Shown here: positions 22,958-35,124 of the stretch, piece by piece | Layout of the letters: each line of letters starts with the position of its first letter | Numbering within the stretch: the stretch's first letter is position 1 | Assembly (NCBI GenBank): GCA_000827265.1 | Contig: KN834765.1 | Coordinates: forward strand, 513,590-577,589 | From: Collybiopsis luxurians FD-317 M1 | Lineage: Eukaryota; Basidiomycota; Agaricomycetes; Agaricales; Omphalotaceae | Reading direction: 5' to 3' | Length of the DNA stretch: 64,000 nt | The notes under the pieces: model-generated | Databases searched by the model: none | Told to the model about the DNA's origin: nothing | The model's input: only the letters and a program-made list of their open reading frames with translations | Program-made: the position numbers and the translations under genes

Positions 22958-23057
22958 GGCAATGGAAGAATTTAGTCAGGAATAAAATCTTAAGTGGTCC
23001 CCTACAAAGCACCCAATTCTGTACGTGATGATATCATTGCCTGTCTACATATTGTAG

Positions 23058-23142
23058 CCGACCTTAGCTCAGTTGGAAGAGCACAAGACTGTAAAGGAAA
23101 ACTGTAATCTTGGGGTCGCCTGTTCGAACCAGGCAGGTCGGA
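23058..23142 (+). tRNA. tRNA-Tyr(GTA) with 12-nt intron
   Basis: Acceptor arms 23058-23064 and 23135-23141 pair over 7 bp, with discriminator A23142. The anticodon stem is 23084-23088 with 23108-23112. The anticodon is GTA at 23091-23093. An intron at 23095-23106 sits after position 37, as in almost all eukaryotic tRNA-Tyr genes. The T arm is GTTCGAA-containing and intact, and a T run near 23153 follows. Confidence 0.95.
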
Positions 23143-23325
23143 TATTTGTGATTTTTTGTGATTGTTATGTGCGTGTAGGGAGAGCGTAACGTCTTTTTAC
23201 ATCGAGACGGGCATAGCAACTGCACAAATGCACTGTGGTAGAAACTGCAGGTACTGGAGGTAAATCACAAGTTTTTAAGTAATATTCAAAGGTACAGTCC
23301 CTAATGCCTCGCGCATGTACAGACA

Positions 23326-25979
23326 TTAGTACTTTAATTCAACGACGACACTAATAGTCATAAGAGTAATGTAGCAGGCAATAAGGAATATGCCCCAAGT
23401 CCGAGACAAAAAGTACCCGTTCAGAGGTACGACAACGATGGTCAACGCTAAAAGAATTAATAATCCTATGTTGCTAACGAGCAGCGTCGGACCAAAGTGT
23501 AGTTGGTAAGGTTGAGACGTTTGAGAGATGATGTAAGACCCAGAAATGCCTACGCCGAGCAGGATATTAAGCATTGGCCCCCCGAAACAGGCGGAGAATC
23601 CCATGATTGGTGCGAATACCTGTGCAACGGTTTTTGAGCAGCTCATACCAGATATTTCGAAAACGTACGGCGATACTCATATTGGCAACTAGATCCGCAA
23701 GCGAGTTTCCAACGGCGAATATGGTTAGTCCAATGAGAGCATCAGAAAGTCCAAAGATTAAGCCAAACGTCTAGACATGAACAATGAGGAGAATAAACCA
23801 AGACTAATGTATGTCATCTCACGCGAAGCATTTGTACGACTTCGTCCGCAATAGCCATGATCCAGACCAGTGCAACAAAGAATCCCATGAAACATCGAGC
23901 CATGGTAAAGGCCATGTTTTCACCTCGATCGGCAAAAACAATGATAAAAGCAGATGCACCTATTCCACCTATAGCTGCGGCCAGGAATAGCCAGTTTTGA
24001 TGTGTATGTCCGCCTACAATGCAGCTCAGATTGCTAGAAATGGGAAAATAACTGGAAATCGTACTAAATAACACTGCAATACAAAATAGCGGTCCCAGTA
24101 CAACTTGCACAGCTGTTAGCCATTTGTTAAAGCCGACGCCATGCATTTCGTCCTGGACCTCTTCTGAGGCTATCAGCGCTCTTTCGGTGCCCTCCTCTTC
24201 AAAATCGATCAAACTGTGGCTGCTGTCAAGTTTTTCTCGAGAATTATGGCCTACCACATACGGTGTTACAACAACCGGTAATGTGAGCGTTAACAGCAAC
24301 ACTGCGGGCGCTGCAAATACTGAAGCAATCTGACCCAATATACTCTGGCTCCGAAAACGATGTAGTGTTGGGAATAGGATGTAATAGCAAGTATCCATCC
24401 AATGTTTTACCCGTTGCCATCGAGTGTGAGGGATAGGAACGTAAGTATGAGATTCGGAATTACTTTCTGTTTCCGTAGGGGAGGCAGGTGTGCGGGATAT
24501 CGTTGGTATTGAAGATGACATGGACGCAGGAGGGTCGTCAAAATAGGCACTACCACTGAGGTCGGGACTGCCCGAACGAGAATTATTTTGGGCTGGGGTG
24601 ACGCGAACTTGAGGAGTACGATTGTCTAGAGCAAGCGCTGCATCCCAAGGGTCACGATCAGAATCGTGCAACGCTGAGGGCGTTCGTGGTCGAGATCTAG
24701 GTCGTGAATGACTAGATCGCGAACGATAATGTCCGCCAGCATATGGAGTAATCGGACTGTCGAAAATACTCAGAGAAGAAGCTGACCCTTCGTTTCTCAG
24801 TGACGCAACAACTTGACGGAATTCGAGGGCACCAACTAAAGAGAAGGAGGGCATATGAGCAAAGTGAGGCGTAGTTGGGCTGTTGCCGAGCGTAGGAGAC
24901 GGGGTGCGTGAATGAGACCGCCGCGGAACCTCTGTTTGAATTCGGGGAGGGCCTGGAAAGGAGACGGCGCGCGTTCTAGTAGTAGTCGAAGGAACGGGAA
25001 GGGTATTCTCGAAAACAGCTAAAAGTCTACAAGTTACGGAAGTTAAGCTTTGAAAGGAAATCAAACTACTTACAGTCATCTCGGTATGGTGCTTCGAAGA
25101 TGGTGGATGAGGGTACTTCATCATCTCGATATTCAGCACGGACTATAGCTTCGCGTTCCCTACGTCTCTGTCGGCGTTTGGTCCACCAAGTACCAACAAT
25201 AACAGTGGTAGCATATGTAACGTATAGTATGACCATCATAGCAGCCTCCCAGGGATGAATCGTACCATCTCTTAAGATGACGAGAAGCAGACTGACGGCG
25301 GCTGCAAAGAAACCGACATCGCGTAGAAAAGGCCCAGGGTTCACGCTGAAAGGCTTGATGATACAGATAGAGCCGACCACGCACGAGACGATGAACGAAG
25401 CAGCGCCCAAGAGTTCACCGATTGCTAGACTGCCTGAGTTGGCACGCATTGCGGAAAACGTGGAGAACACGTCTGGACTGCCATTTCCAAAAGCCAAAAA
25501 TGTTACGCCGGCAACGTCCTCGTCCAGACCAAGTAGCTGGGCAATGGTTGCAAGATTAGGAGTGAAGAAATCCGAGGCACTGATACCCAGTGTTGAAAAG
25601 AGAAACACGAGCCATATGATGAGTCCTACGAAGACGAAAGGACGGGGAGCGATTTCCGAGCAGAAATAATATTGTATGTATTGGAGGGAGAGAAAAGTTG
25701 ACGATCCTTCGCAGAATTCAGAAACATGGGCGCATTGCTGACTGACGGGCAACGCAATGGGTCGGCACTACGAAAAGCTTCAGCCCAAACAGAGTGTTGT
25801 GAGATCCAAAGTCTGCGCACCTCCGCTTCCGAGGATAAACCTGTCAATTCCTCCGCGTATCGTTTCACAAGGCTGCCGTCACGTCTGGCTTGAAATTGCC
25901 CATATCGTCCGCTGGACCACACAAAACATTGAATCAAGAATACGATGGCGAATATTAATTTGAACGAGTGAGGCGCCAT
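23326..25979 (-). CDS. Sodium/calcium exchanger-family membrane transporter (NCLX/SLC8B1-like)
   Basis: The start is at 25979 with an N-terminal signal sequence (MAPHSFKLIFAIVFLIQCF). An intron of about 53 nt then leads into CRPIALPVSQQCAHVSEFC, a Cys-rich lumenal segment typical of this family. Membrane helices follow, with the alpha-1 repeat VTFLAFGNGSPDVFSTFSA. A long Ser/Arg-rich cytosolic loop (about 24450-25050) separates the halves. The second half carries alpha-2, FAVGNSLADLVANMSV, split by an intron, and ends RTWGIFLIACYITLM...VELKY. The family exchanges Ca2+ for Na+ or H+ across vacuolar, ER or mitochondrial membranes. Fungal relatives (YDL206W, SPAC3A12.06c) are poorly studied, so ion and location remain inferred. 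Confidence 0.88.
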
Positions 25980-26559
25980 GAAGGTAAAAGGAAAAGAGGC
26001 ATGCGGCTACCTTTGCTGTGGACAGCCTTGACAAATCTGGAAGGCGTATTACTGGAATTGGGATAGTTGACCCTCCTCAGAAGGTTGATACGGCCAACGT
26101 GAAGATGCAAGGATGGCACAAGCATTTTTATACGTATTCGAAAGTTCTAGTGCATTACTATTACTTTAATAGAGTATTCGATATGGAACGCATACATAGT
26201 TTGTGGAAACTGCCAATATTGGCGATTGAGTGGCCACGGAACGGACCCCATGAACCAATCCCACTGCGTACCTTCATCGCGTGCCCCCTAGATTTCTTGA
26301 GGAAGCCGTCAAAGTCCGATAGTGTCCAGCACATCCTTCCATTGCCAGCCTTCCGTCAAACTTTGTGTCAAAGAACAGGGCCTCGGTGAAACTTGAGATT
26401 CACATGTATCGTTCCGGTCTTCAGTTTAATGTAGTGTTTGGGGGATCGCGTCATGCATTAGCAGCCACTGTCATACATTCATCATAGGTATCGAACGTCG
26501 ACGCTCGACGCGTTTTGGATCAGTCTGTCGGATACTCAAAATGATTAAATGCTGAAGTA
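25980..26559. other. Intergenic upstream of the exchanger
   Basis: This 580-base gap holds the promoter side of the exchanger gene and the 3' side of the DUF6534 locus. There are stretches without stop codons on the + strand, but no ATG in good context, no splice pattern and no family similarity. Confidence 0.4.
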
Positions 26560-27790
26560 TTGACTCAGAGTCGACGAAGTCTTACCAGGCTGGACGTTGC
26601 GGTTCCTCGATCCCAATTATGCTTGTTGCCACGAATTGCCCCGGAACGGTCGGTACCAGCTCCCTGTAAAGATATAAAGAGATTAATCGGATTCTGCAAC
26701 AAGAAATTCTGCTTACGCTCCGCAGGGACTCGTTCCAGGCAGCATTGGCTCCGTCGTCCACTGCAGAAGACACGACGTGCAATACGGTCGAAAACTCTGG
26801 GAAAGTCCAATTATTGCTTTTGAAATCTCGCCGTCGCAGGGATTTTCGAGAGTTAAGCGAAGCTAATAACGAATTGGCGTAGACTTATGGGTAGAGATGT
26901 GTAAATTAGCAAGTGAAGTGTGAAGTCCACGTACGTTTTCCAATGACAAAATCAAACGCAAAAGTATACGTCGAGTTTGGAAATCATATCAGCAAGGAAA
27001 AGGGCCCGGGTAAGCTCAACTGAATGCGGCGTACGAAGTCAGCACACAACGATTGATAGAATAGACGACAAGTTTCTTTATCAAAGAATTAGTATCCTCA
27101 AACTCTGATCGATTTTGACGGAGAAGTTTGACGAGTGCAGCAGCAATGACGATATCGGATAAAACAACAAAGAAGCCAAAGGGTACGACGCTGCTAGGCT
27201 AAGGACATGCGGCTTCAATCCCAAGAAGATACGGCAGATAGAATCCACTACGGTACGCACAGCGTCTTTATGCAGTAATGCAAACTTTTTTGTGATGGAG
27301 CTGGTCGTAACTTGGTTGAGCTGAGCTGAGAAAAAAAAAAAAGAAGGAAAACTTCACTGACAATTTGATAACAGTATCTGAAATGTGGAGAGCTGGTCAG
27401 CCAGCATTTCAGTGGAGTGGAAACAACCCCGTCATCACCTATGCCAAAGGCTGAAAAGACGAACCAATCACTCAATCTCGCGATGTACAGAGATAGCATA
27501 AAGTAACAGAACGTCCCACAACGATGCACGCTATCAAGGACGAGAGAATCCACTTGATTTTGGGAGGTGCTACTACTTGGAATAAGGGGTTCTCTAGGTA
27601 AAACAATAGAATCGACGTACGATTATGAATTCGTATCGTAAAGAAGCTAGAGTAGACGGTAATTCAAAGTGAGGCAAGCAGAACTCATGTACTTGTAAGT
27701 TGGACACACCTTTGAGAAACGAAGACTCCGATAACTTGATCAATAACGAAGAGAAGCGAGGCGTAATTCTGTCAGTTTTGGACATACGGC
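26560..27790 (-). pseudogene. DUF6534 fungal seven-helix membrane protein, probably broken
   Basis: Hallmarks of the DUF6534 family appear in order on the minus strand. SSLLIKLSESSFLKGVSNLQ lies at about 27690-27755. LDSVHRCGTFCYFMLSLY is near 27490-27545. VVPFGFFVVLSDIVIAAAL follows, then FEDTNSLIKKLVVYSI and LTS at about 27035-27180. FDFVIGKLYANSLLASLNSR is split by a good 51-nt intron (26884-26934). Between LTS and FVIGK, where a membrane helix is expected, both plausible frames meet stops (27016-27018 and 26984-26986), and no AG acceptor lies between to rescue them. At least one or two frameshifts are implied. Conserved glycines of the first helix (LLIG) are also changed. The family is restricted to basidiomycetes and often multicopy. 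A sequencing error or unusual splicing could instead explain the break. Confidence 0.55.
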
Positions 27791-28930
27791 TCACATCAAA
27801 AACGATAGAAGCCTAAACAAGGTTTAAAGGATAGCAGACCGAAATGCACTGAGCAACTCACGAACAATGACCTAAAAGCAATGCGAATTGAATAGACAAC
27901 AGCAATGTCACAGTCAGTCGATTATTACTGACCAAGTTCCAAATTCTCGGATTTCAGGGTGACCGTGAGCTACAATCTGCGCTCTAGGACGTCGTATCTT
28001 TTCCCGGCTACGAAAAGGGCAACAGCGCACAAGGTACTGATACATGAGATGGCACACTAGAGGGTTGTTTGGATCTGGGTGGAGTTAAACTACTTTGACC
28101 ACGTACTGAGAGCTGAATGTGTAGTGTCTATAACCCTAAAAATCAGATTGCTTAAAGATTGGGCATTTCGGTTGACCTATTGCTAAGTGACGAACCGGAC
28201 GAAAGCAACCTGTTGAACGAGGTTACTGCAGTCTGTTGTCTACGCAAAGATATCAATGGCATACCAATCCCTTCACAGTTAGATAATCCACAGCATAATG
28301 CAAGTAATAAAAATATGTCTGTAGCATTGCGTCAGATAGGTGCCATAAAAAGTGATCAAGGCGAACCTGGAGGGTAGTTATACTGGGCCTAGAACCTTCA
28401 ATGAGGAATCCGTATTCCATGCATATACCGATACTTACGCACCGAAAATATCAAAGGTAAGTAATTGAAGAGCGCTCGACATTGTCGTTCATTAGCAAGC
28501 CGCCAGAGAGCGAAGAGCTTTTTGATTTTGGATCAGATATATTTGTCGAAATATGATTGACGGCTTGATTGTATTTAGATGGACTTTTTGAGGTAAATGA
28601 AGGATTTACTCCGCTGGAAGGTCCGGAAGCCTCCGGAAATCGCAACCATGAATGGAATCTATCCCGGAGCACAAAATCCGCGTGGATAACCTTTCTGCGA
28701 AGGATACACGTATGTCCGAGCATTTACGGCCCTGCCTTTGAAGGACCATAGCATGATAGCAAGCAGATTAAGGCGCCTCTCATGGGCCCCCATTGAAGAT
28801 GGAGAAACGCAAACAAATTTACCTGGACCCGATTACGGATTAAGCTGGCGGGCTGGGGATCTGTCTATCAACAGACTGTCGGTTGGTTATTAAGCAGTTC
28901 GACCTTGAACTAGAACCCCATCAGACGACA
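27791..28930. other. Gene-poor interval with a possible coding fragment
   Basis: This 1.1-kb stretch lies between the DUF6534 locus and the paraoxonase-like gene. A stop-free minus-strand segment at 28451-28723 reads as a Ser/Pro/Asn-rich sequence (RFPEASGPSSGVNPSFTSK). It could be a decayed tail exon, but it has no recognisable domain. The rest shows nothing I can name. Confidence 0.35.
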
Positions 28931-30238
28931 ATGCGACGGTTTTTCACAATCTTGGTCCCACTTTTGGTGAGCTTGAACTGCAGATAACGAGTCGTCCTAA
29001 CAGCGGCTCGACAGGGATTGTGGATCTGGAGGGGCAAATATTTACTTTACTATTCCATTTTGACGCGCCCAGATTTGCCAGATGGTTATTACTACAGAGG
29101 AGACGTCAGCACACATTGTTCCAACTTGAATTCTTCGCCTGATCCCGCCTTCAAATATTGCGAAGATGCCTCGTTCTGGGAACTTCACGACACGGACGGA
29201 AAACTGGAGGAACGTCGCGTCATCGTATCCTGTGACTCGGGTCGCAAACAGTGGAATACCGTCATGGGCCCTTTGCTCAACCCCACTCCTCGAGGGAGCC
29301 TATGGACGTATTCTCCAACTTCTGGGAAGACGACGCGCCTTACTCTGGAAAATTATCCCGAAAATCATACATTCCACCCTCTCGGCGTCGAAATTTACCC
29401 TTCATACGCCGGAAACGCGTCATACATGTATGTTGTCAACCACGCGGCTCGCAAAACTGTCATCGAACAGTTTCTCATTTCTCCGTCGTCTTCCGTTGCC
29501 AAACACATCCGAACGCTTTCCCACCCGCTCTTTATTGCTCCTAATGCGCTTGCTTTGACATCCCCTACATCGTTCTACGTGACCAATGACCATGTCTTCA
29601 CTAGACGCCTTCCATTCATTGGTTCATTTATTCCTTTGGTCGAGACTATATTTGGTCTTCCATTGAGTTTCGCTGCTCACGTCACTGTCGACCCTAACGA
29701 AATTGCCGAGAAGTCTGTTTTGGCGCATACACTCGCCGCGCCTTTCGTAGCCTTCGCCAACGGTGTTTCCGTCTCTCCTTCTGGTCTCGAAGTAGCTATT
29801 GCTTCGACTTCGACTGGAGCAATCTATTTTTATGATCGAAACATTGCCAACAATATTTTAACGTTCGCCTCGTCTGTGCTGGTTCCTTTCGCGCCAGATA
29901 ACATCAATTATGACCACGACGGAAACCTCGTTGTTAGTGGACATCCACACTTCCCTACTCTCACCAAACTCGCCGCAAATAAGACCGATGTAGCTCCCAG
30001 CTGGGTGGTCTCTGTCTCCCCAGTTCTGGCCCATACATCATCCGAATTTGACCCAGAAGCAACATTGTCTGCGAGTGCAATCGTCCCTCCGTCTAACAAC
30101 CGCACCATCCAGACATTGTTCCAGAGTAACGGAAATACACTTTCAAGTGGGGCTACTGGCTTGAAAGACACGCTATCTGGAAACGTGTACATCAGCGGTT
30201 TGTATGCGGAGCAAGGAGTAATGGTTTGCAGAAATTAA
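28931..30238 (+). CDS. Serum paraoxonase/arylesterase-like six-bladed propeller, membrane-anchored
   Basis: Exon 1 is 28931-28966 and exon 2 is 29015-30238, giving 419 residues. The first exon supplies MRRFFTILVPLL and the splice continues GLWIWRGKYLLYY, a signal anchor. The propeller then shows KYCEDASFW (Ca2+-site type Glu-Asp), FHPLGVEIYPS, MYVVNHAARKTVIEQF and the IAPNALALTSPTSFYVTNDH block. GVSVSPSGLEVAIAS and APDNINYDHDGNLVVSGHP follow. These are the paraoxonase/SMP-30-like blade motifs. Human PONs are Ca2+-dependent lactonases; fungal members are common and mostly uncharacterised, so substrate is unknown. Having only one intron sets it apart from its intron-rich neighbours. Confidence 0.85.
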
Positions 30239-30559
30239 ACACTTATTGACTGCTTTCCACGCCTCTACAGCATTGCACGTAGAATGGCATACTCCGTTTG
30301 TAGTAATATCCGAAAAATCTTAAACAGAGGCAAGTGAGATGAGAGAATGGGCGGAAGGTATCTCCAAAACAAAAATCACACAGAGTATCGTACAACTAGG
30401 ACAGGGAATGAATATAAGGATAGGGGACTGAGGAAACATGATAGCACGAAATAACGTAGAAAGGAGATAGAGAACAAATACATATTACTATAGGAAATTG
30501 GGAAGGAAAGTTCTGAAATCATGCATTGAGCGAGTTGAACAAGAGAGGCGAAAGAAAAC

Positions 30560-31774
30560 TCACACAGCGCCCACACCAAAGGCAAAAGCTGCAACACCCC
30601 AGGCTAACGATTTGCGTCTCGGCTCCTCGAAATAGCCACTGATTCTACGATTGGTAGCGATCGCCCGTTCCCCAACTTCAGGTTCTCTGAAGTTGAAACG
30701 CAACGCTTCCTCTCCTTCTTCCCTAGATCTCTTCACAGGGACTTTTTCAGAGTCATCCATCTCCCCTTCAGATGATTTCAACGCAGCATCTCTCTTCGCC
30801 TTCAAATTTTCAATCAAAACCTTCTGCTCTTCTATATCCTGCTTACGCAGCTCCTCTCCTGCAACATCCTCAACAGCTTCTGTCTCCTCATCTACTGCTG
30901 TCTCATCTGATCCACCGGGGGTTATAACCTCTTGCTTAGGCTCTCGCCGCGTCGATTTCCGGGATGGAGTCTTGGTTAGAGAACCTGTTGCTACCGCTTT
31001 AATAGACGGACTCTTTGTACGGTTACTACGACGCGGAGGGCCTCTCTTCTCAGCAGGTGGAGTGACTGGCCTTGCCGGAATAGGGGAAGATTCCTTCCTG
31101 CGTTTTGGAGGATTGGGGCCAGCGGTTGGTGAGGGGAGAGTAGGATGATTGCCTGCAGGTATTTCTGCCACTGAAGGGGGCTTGGGAGTGGTAGTGCCTC
31201 CTTTCCCTGACCGTCGGTAATTACCGTTGGGATCTGGTTGAGCTTCGACGACGAGAGAAATGAGCTTCCCCAGGAGATATGTCTCTCCAAGTTCACGGGC
31301 GAGTTCTGGGCTGACCCAAGTTCCCGCGAGGCGAGTGATGGAGGTGTCCTTCGAAGACCCATTGTTGCCGGAAAGGTCGTGATTCTCCTTTACCCATTGA
31401 ACTTCATCCTTTTCGCTCTGTTCGTCTGCTTTTGGAAAAGCGGCACGAAACATGGTGGTAAGGCTGACTGCGCCCGTGTCGTATCGTCGAAGAATGAAGG
31501 CATGTCCAGAACCCGTAGATGTTTCGATCTTTAGTCGGCCAACCTATTAGAAGTTGAGGAAGAAGGGCGGGAAATTATAGCGGGGAGGAGCTCACAAGAA
31601 TATCCTGTCCCTGACAGTTTAAAATCTGATATTTAACCGGCGGTAGATTCCCAGAAGACACTGTAATAGCAAGCTGGGGGTGAGAGATTTATCGATATAT
31701 GAAAACAACGATAACGTACAGATACTCTTAACGTTGGAATTAGCACAGTGGAACGGAAGCGGAGGACGTGCCAT
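30560..31774 (-). CDS. APSES/KilA-N-fold protein of the Bqt4 type with C-terminal membrane helix
   Basis: The start is at 31774 (MARPPLPFHCANSNVKSI), and two introns give LSSGNLPPVKYQILNC then VGRLKIETSTGSGHAFILRR. The N-terminal about 140 residues form an APSES/KilA-N-like module (RLAGTWVSPELARELGETY). A long, basic, Pro/Ser/Thr-rich linker (PPKRRKESSPIPARPV, RRSNRTKSPS) and an acidic coiled segment follow. The C-terminus is hydrophobic: SLAWGVAAFAFGVGAV. Fission yeast Bqt4 has this plan and anchors telomeres to the inner nuclear membrane; the same role is inferred. The terminal helix is short (about 15 residues). The stop at 30560 overlaps a GTGAGT donor, so one more exon could extend it. 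Confidence 0.75.
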
Positions 31775-31948
31775 TTCTAAAGGTAGATTCAAGAATCAAG
31801 AGGGAAAGAGTGATCCACCACGTTGTTCGTCAACAATCCATCCCAATCACGTGCTTTGCCGGATCTCGCCCGACGCCGGCTGCGAGCTCAATGATTTCGA
31901 AAACTCCAGTTTTAATTATTACTCTATGCAGTTGATTCTAGCACTTTG

Positions 31949-34900
31949 TTATAGTTGTTCCAAGTCCTTCGCATGCAATCCAACAAGCTGTGGTCGTCCC
32001 GCCAAAGTTTCTGCCAACTCCTTGAGCCCCGACCACCAAGGATTTTTACCTCTCCGATTCTCCATATCCGCATGGGCAACCATTTCCTGCACAGAGACCC
32101 ACTTCAAGGAACTTGATTGAATAGTGATTATAGCGGCAGAATCCGGCGTAGCATGCCTTGTCCTCGAGGGCTGGCTCAAGAGTTTCACATGCTCGCGCTC
32201 AATGAAAGCCATGCATTTTAGTGAGAGCCGGACCGCGCGCGCTCGGTCCAGTGGAGATGGTACGCCGCCTTGGAGAGTGTGACCGAGAGATGCAGAACGA
32301 GCATCAAATAGCGATCCACCTTCTTCCTTTAACATTCTGGTGATTACGTCGGTGTTATAGACTTGCGAAGCAGCCTCGTTCCTTGAATATGTCAGTAATG
32401 AACTTTTTTGGAATGCAAGAACTTACTTAATAACCAGACGCCCTTCACTCTTGCCCTTTGCATCCAAAGTGTATCTGGTCTTGAGGAATCGCACATCTCT
32501 TCGAAGCGTATCGAGATCCATACCCTGCTCAGGAGTGTACACTAAGCTAGCACCGGTCTGTAGGGAACATGAATAACGCGAAACTATGCTTGAAATACAC
32601 CACTCACCGCCAAGGCTCCCACCGTTGCAATATATCCACACTTTCCACCTTGGGTCTCGACCACAAACACTCTGTTCCGACTTGCACTGGCGCTTTGTTT
32701 GATCGCGTCGCAAGCATCGACTAGCGCATTCAAACTTGTATCACTTCCTAGACTCCATTCTGTCATCGGTACGTTATTACTGATTGTGGCAGGAAGGTGG
32801 ACCATGGGGATATGGAAAGCCGGATAATGTTTCCTTCCCTCCTCCAAGATCAATAGAGAATTGAAAGCTTCGAAGCCTCCTATCATCAAGAGAGCTTGGA
32901 ATTGATGCTGTTGGAACTTCGCTGCAACTGCACCGAGGTCGGTAGACGGCAGAGTTCGATTTGTTCCCAGTTCTGAGCCACCGCGGGCCATCCAAGAGTC
33001 GACACCAAGCCATGACAGTTCGTGGATGTTATCGTCGAGAAGACCACGAAAACCATTATGTACTGCTATTGGCGTGTGGCCGTGCCGTATGCAATACCTG
33101 ACAGCGGCACGCGTCGCGGCGTTCATACCGCCTGCAGGAGCACCCATACTACTCAAGCATGAGATCTTCATTTATTTCTGCACGCATCTGGATACTTACT
33201 GCATTATGGCAACTTTAATTCTCTTCGAGATATGTTATTGGTCAACCGAGTGTGTGCAAGTCTTGGAATACTTACCTGCTGAGGTGGCAATTTCCTCTGC
33301 TCCAGTGTGGAAGTTGTGATAAAACCCTCGAAGCTTTCCTTGAACTCGGGATCACGATACGACATGGCTTTGTCAAAGTCCTTTGCCTCAATGGCGCTAC
33401 TAACCGCTCTTGTCTTCCCAAATGTCAGCGTACAGAGATGCCAAATGGACATACGACTGACCATAGCGACGGCCTCCATTAGCGGAATCCTTGTTATTTT
33501 GTTTTCCTGGATGCCAATCATATACGACGGAGAATGAGGCGTAGCTTCGAGCAATGCTTCAACAGCTTCAATTCCTTGAAGGGTTGGCTAAAGTGACATG
33601 TCAACAACAATTTGATACCGCAGAGTTACTGGAGGTCCCGCACCAGAACGCGATCATAAGCGCAAGGCCTTCCTCCCCGTTGAGTATGTCCCAGAGTAGT
33701 GACGCGAGTGTCTAGGCCTAGACGTTCGGCGAGGACGTCCTTCACATAATCCGCCTTGATAGGCTTCAAATCACGATCTATTGCGCCTTCAGCGACGATA
33801 ACAATTGTCTTTCGTTTTCCAACTTCACGATGCTGGAAAATTGCATTAGTATTTATCAATTTTTTTCCAGGAGGTCAGTGTACCTTTTGGATACAGTCGC
33901 ACATTTCGTTCTCCCACGATTCAGATGTTGGGGGACGCTCGGGAATGAACACGAAATCGGCGCCGCCGCTAGGTAAGATAAGATTAGATATAGCAATAAA
34001 AACGGAATGAATAAGGTTATACCTAACTCCGGCAAGCAAAGCCAACCAACCGCAATGGCGTCCCATCACCTCTAGAACGAAGGCCCGGGAGTGGCTAGAA
34101 GCGGTGGAATTAATATTGTCAATAGCTTCGCAAATCCGCACAAGAGCTGTAGGTGCTCCGATGGTGAGATCGGTCATGGACATATCATTGTCAATTGAGC
34201 CGACGAGCCCGACAATTTTAAGATGTGCATGCATCTGTGCTTTTTCTGCTGTGATACGGCCTACAAACACGCATGAGCTAGGCTTGCTGAGATGGTTAAA
34301 TGTCAACGCACCTTCTGCGTGAAGAGCCTCGACCAACTTCGGCCACTCTGCACGGAAAACATCAGCTCCAGTAAGAGAACCATCTCCTCCACAGACAACC
34401 AAAGCGTCGATCCCTTCTCTTATCATGTTTTCCGCTGCCTGCATACGTCCCTCAACAGTTCGAAAAGTTTTAGATCGAGCAGTTCCGATGAGCGTTCCAC
34501 CCTAAACGAGATTAGCAACATATAAGTGAACGACTTGACAGTGACCTTACTTCCGCAAACCACCCTCTGACATCGTCAAAACCAACGCGTACGATATATC
34601 TTCCCTTCAGAGACCTGGTTCCAAGATAATCTCCGGTGCCATCTTTGAGCAGTTCACCATCGCCAAATCGCAAATTGTGGATTAGATTGACGCTGGCGCC
34701 GTCCGCAGGACTGGCAGCTTCTGGCAAATTAACGGAAGGATTGTCCGTCGATTGTTCCGATAAAGCCTCAGTGTTTCCTCGAACAAGTCCCTCGTATCCT
34801 TCACGAACGACCCAAGTTTCGCAACCTCTGTTGAGGCAAAGGTTTGAGACATTCCTGTCAGGTACTCCGCAACGACTTACCTGAGAATACCAGCTTTAAC

Positions 34901-34966
34901 GACCGCCCGAACGACGGCGTTCATTCCTGCGCTATCACCCCCCGATGTGAGGACTGCGATCTTCAT
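31949..34966 (-). CDS. pfk1: ATP-dependent 6-phosphofructokinase, eukaryotic double-domain type
   Basis: The start at 34966 gives [20 protein letters not shown], the nucleotide-binding start of PFK, so there is no long N-terminal extension as in budding yeast. About nine introns interrupt it and the stop is at 31949. The catalytic half has [21 protein letters not shown] and [12 protein letters not shown] (catalytic Asp), [17 protein letters not shown], and later GHTQRGG. The regulatory half repeats the fold with [19 protein letters not shown] and [15 protein letters not shown], in which catalytic residues are changed as usual. It phosphorylates fructose-6-phosphate, the committed step of glycolysis, in the cytosol. 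Its promoter is shared divergently with the Wss1-like gene (158 bases). Confidence 0.94.
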
Positions 34967-35124
34967 CGCTGCGGTTGAGATGGTTGTTGAGAAGGATGTT
35001 TGGTAGCACTGGCTAAGACCAGGCTAAAAGCAAGGCTAAACCATTTGGCTCGGCCGCGGCGGCGTTAAGAGCACGTGAAAATATTCTTTGGGCGTCTATC
35101 GGACGCGTCGGTCTCATATTGACC

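Noticed and set aside
26018..26389. Open + strand frame of about 120 codons upstream of the exchanger gene
   Set aside because: It lacks an early ATG, has no recognisable domain, and overlaps the likely 5' region of the exchanger.
28128..28140. Telomere-like AACCCTAA unit
   Set aside because: Only one copy is present and it is inside ordinary intergenic sequence, so this is not a telomere or interstitial array.
30651..31148. 165-codon open frame on the + strand
   Set aside because: It is a shadow of the Pro/Ser-rich linker of the Bqt4-like gene, with no start context or domain.
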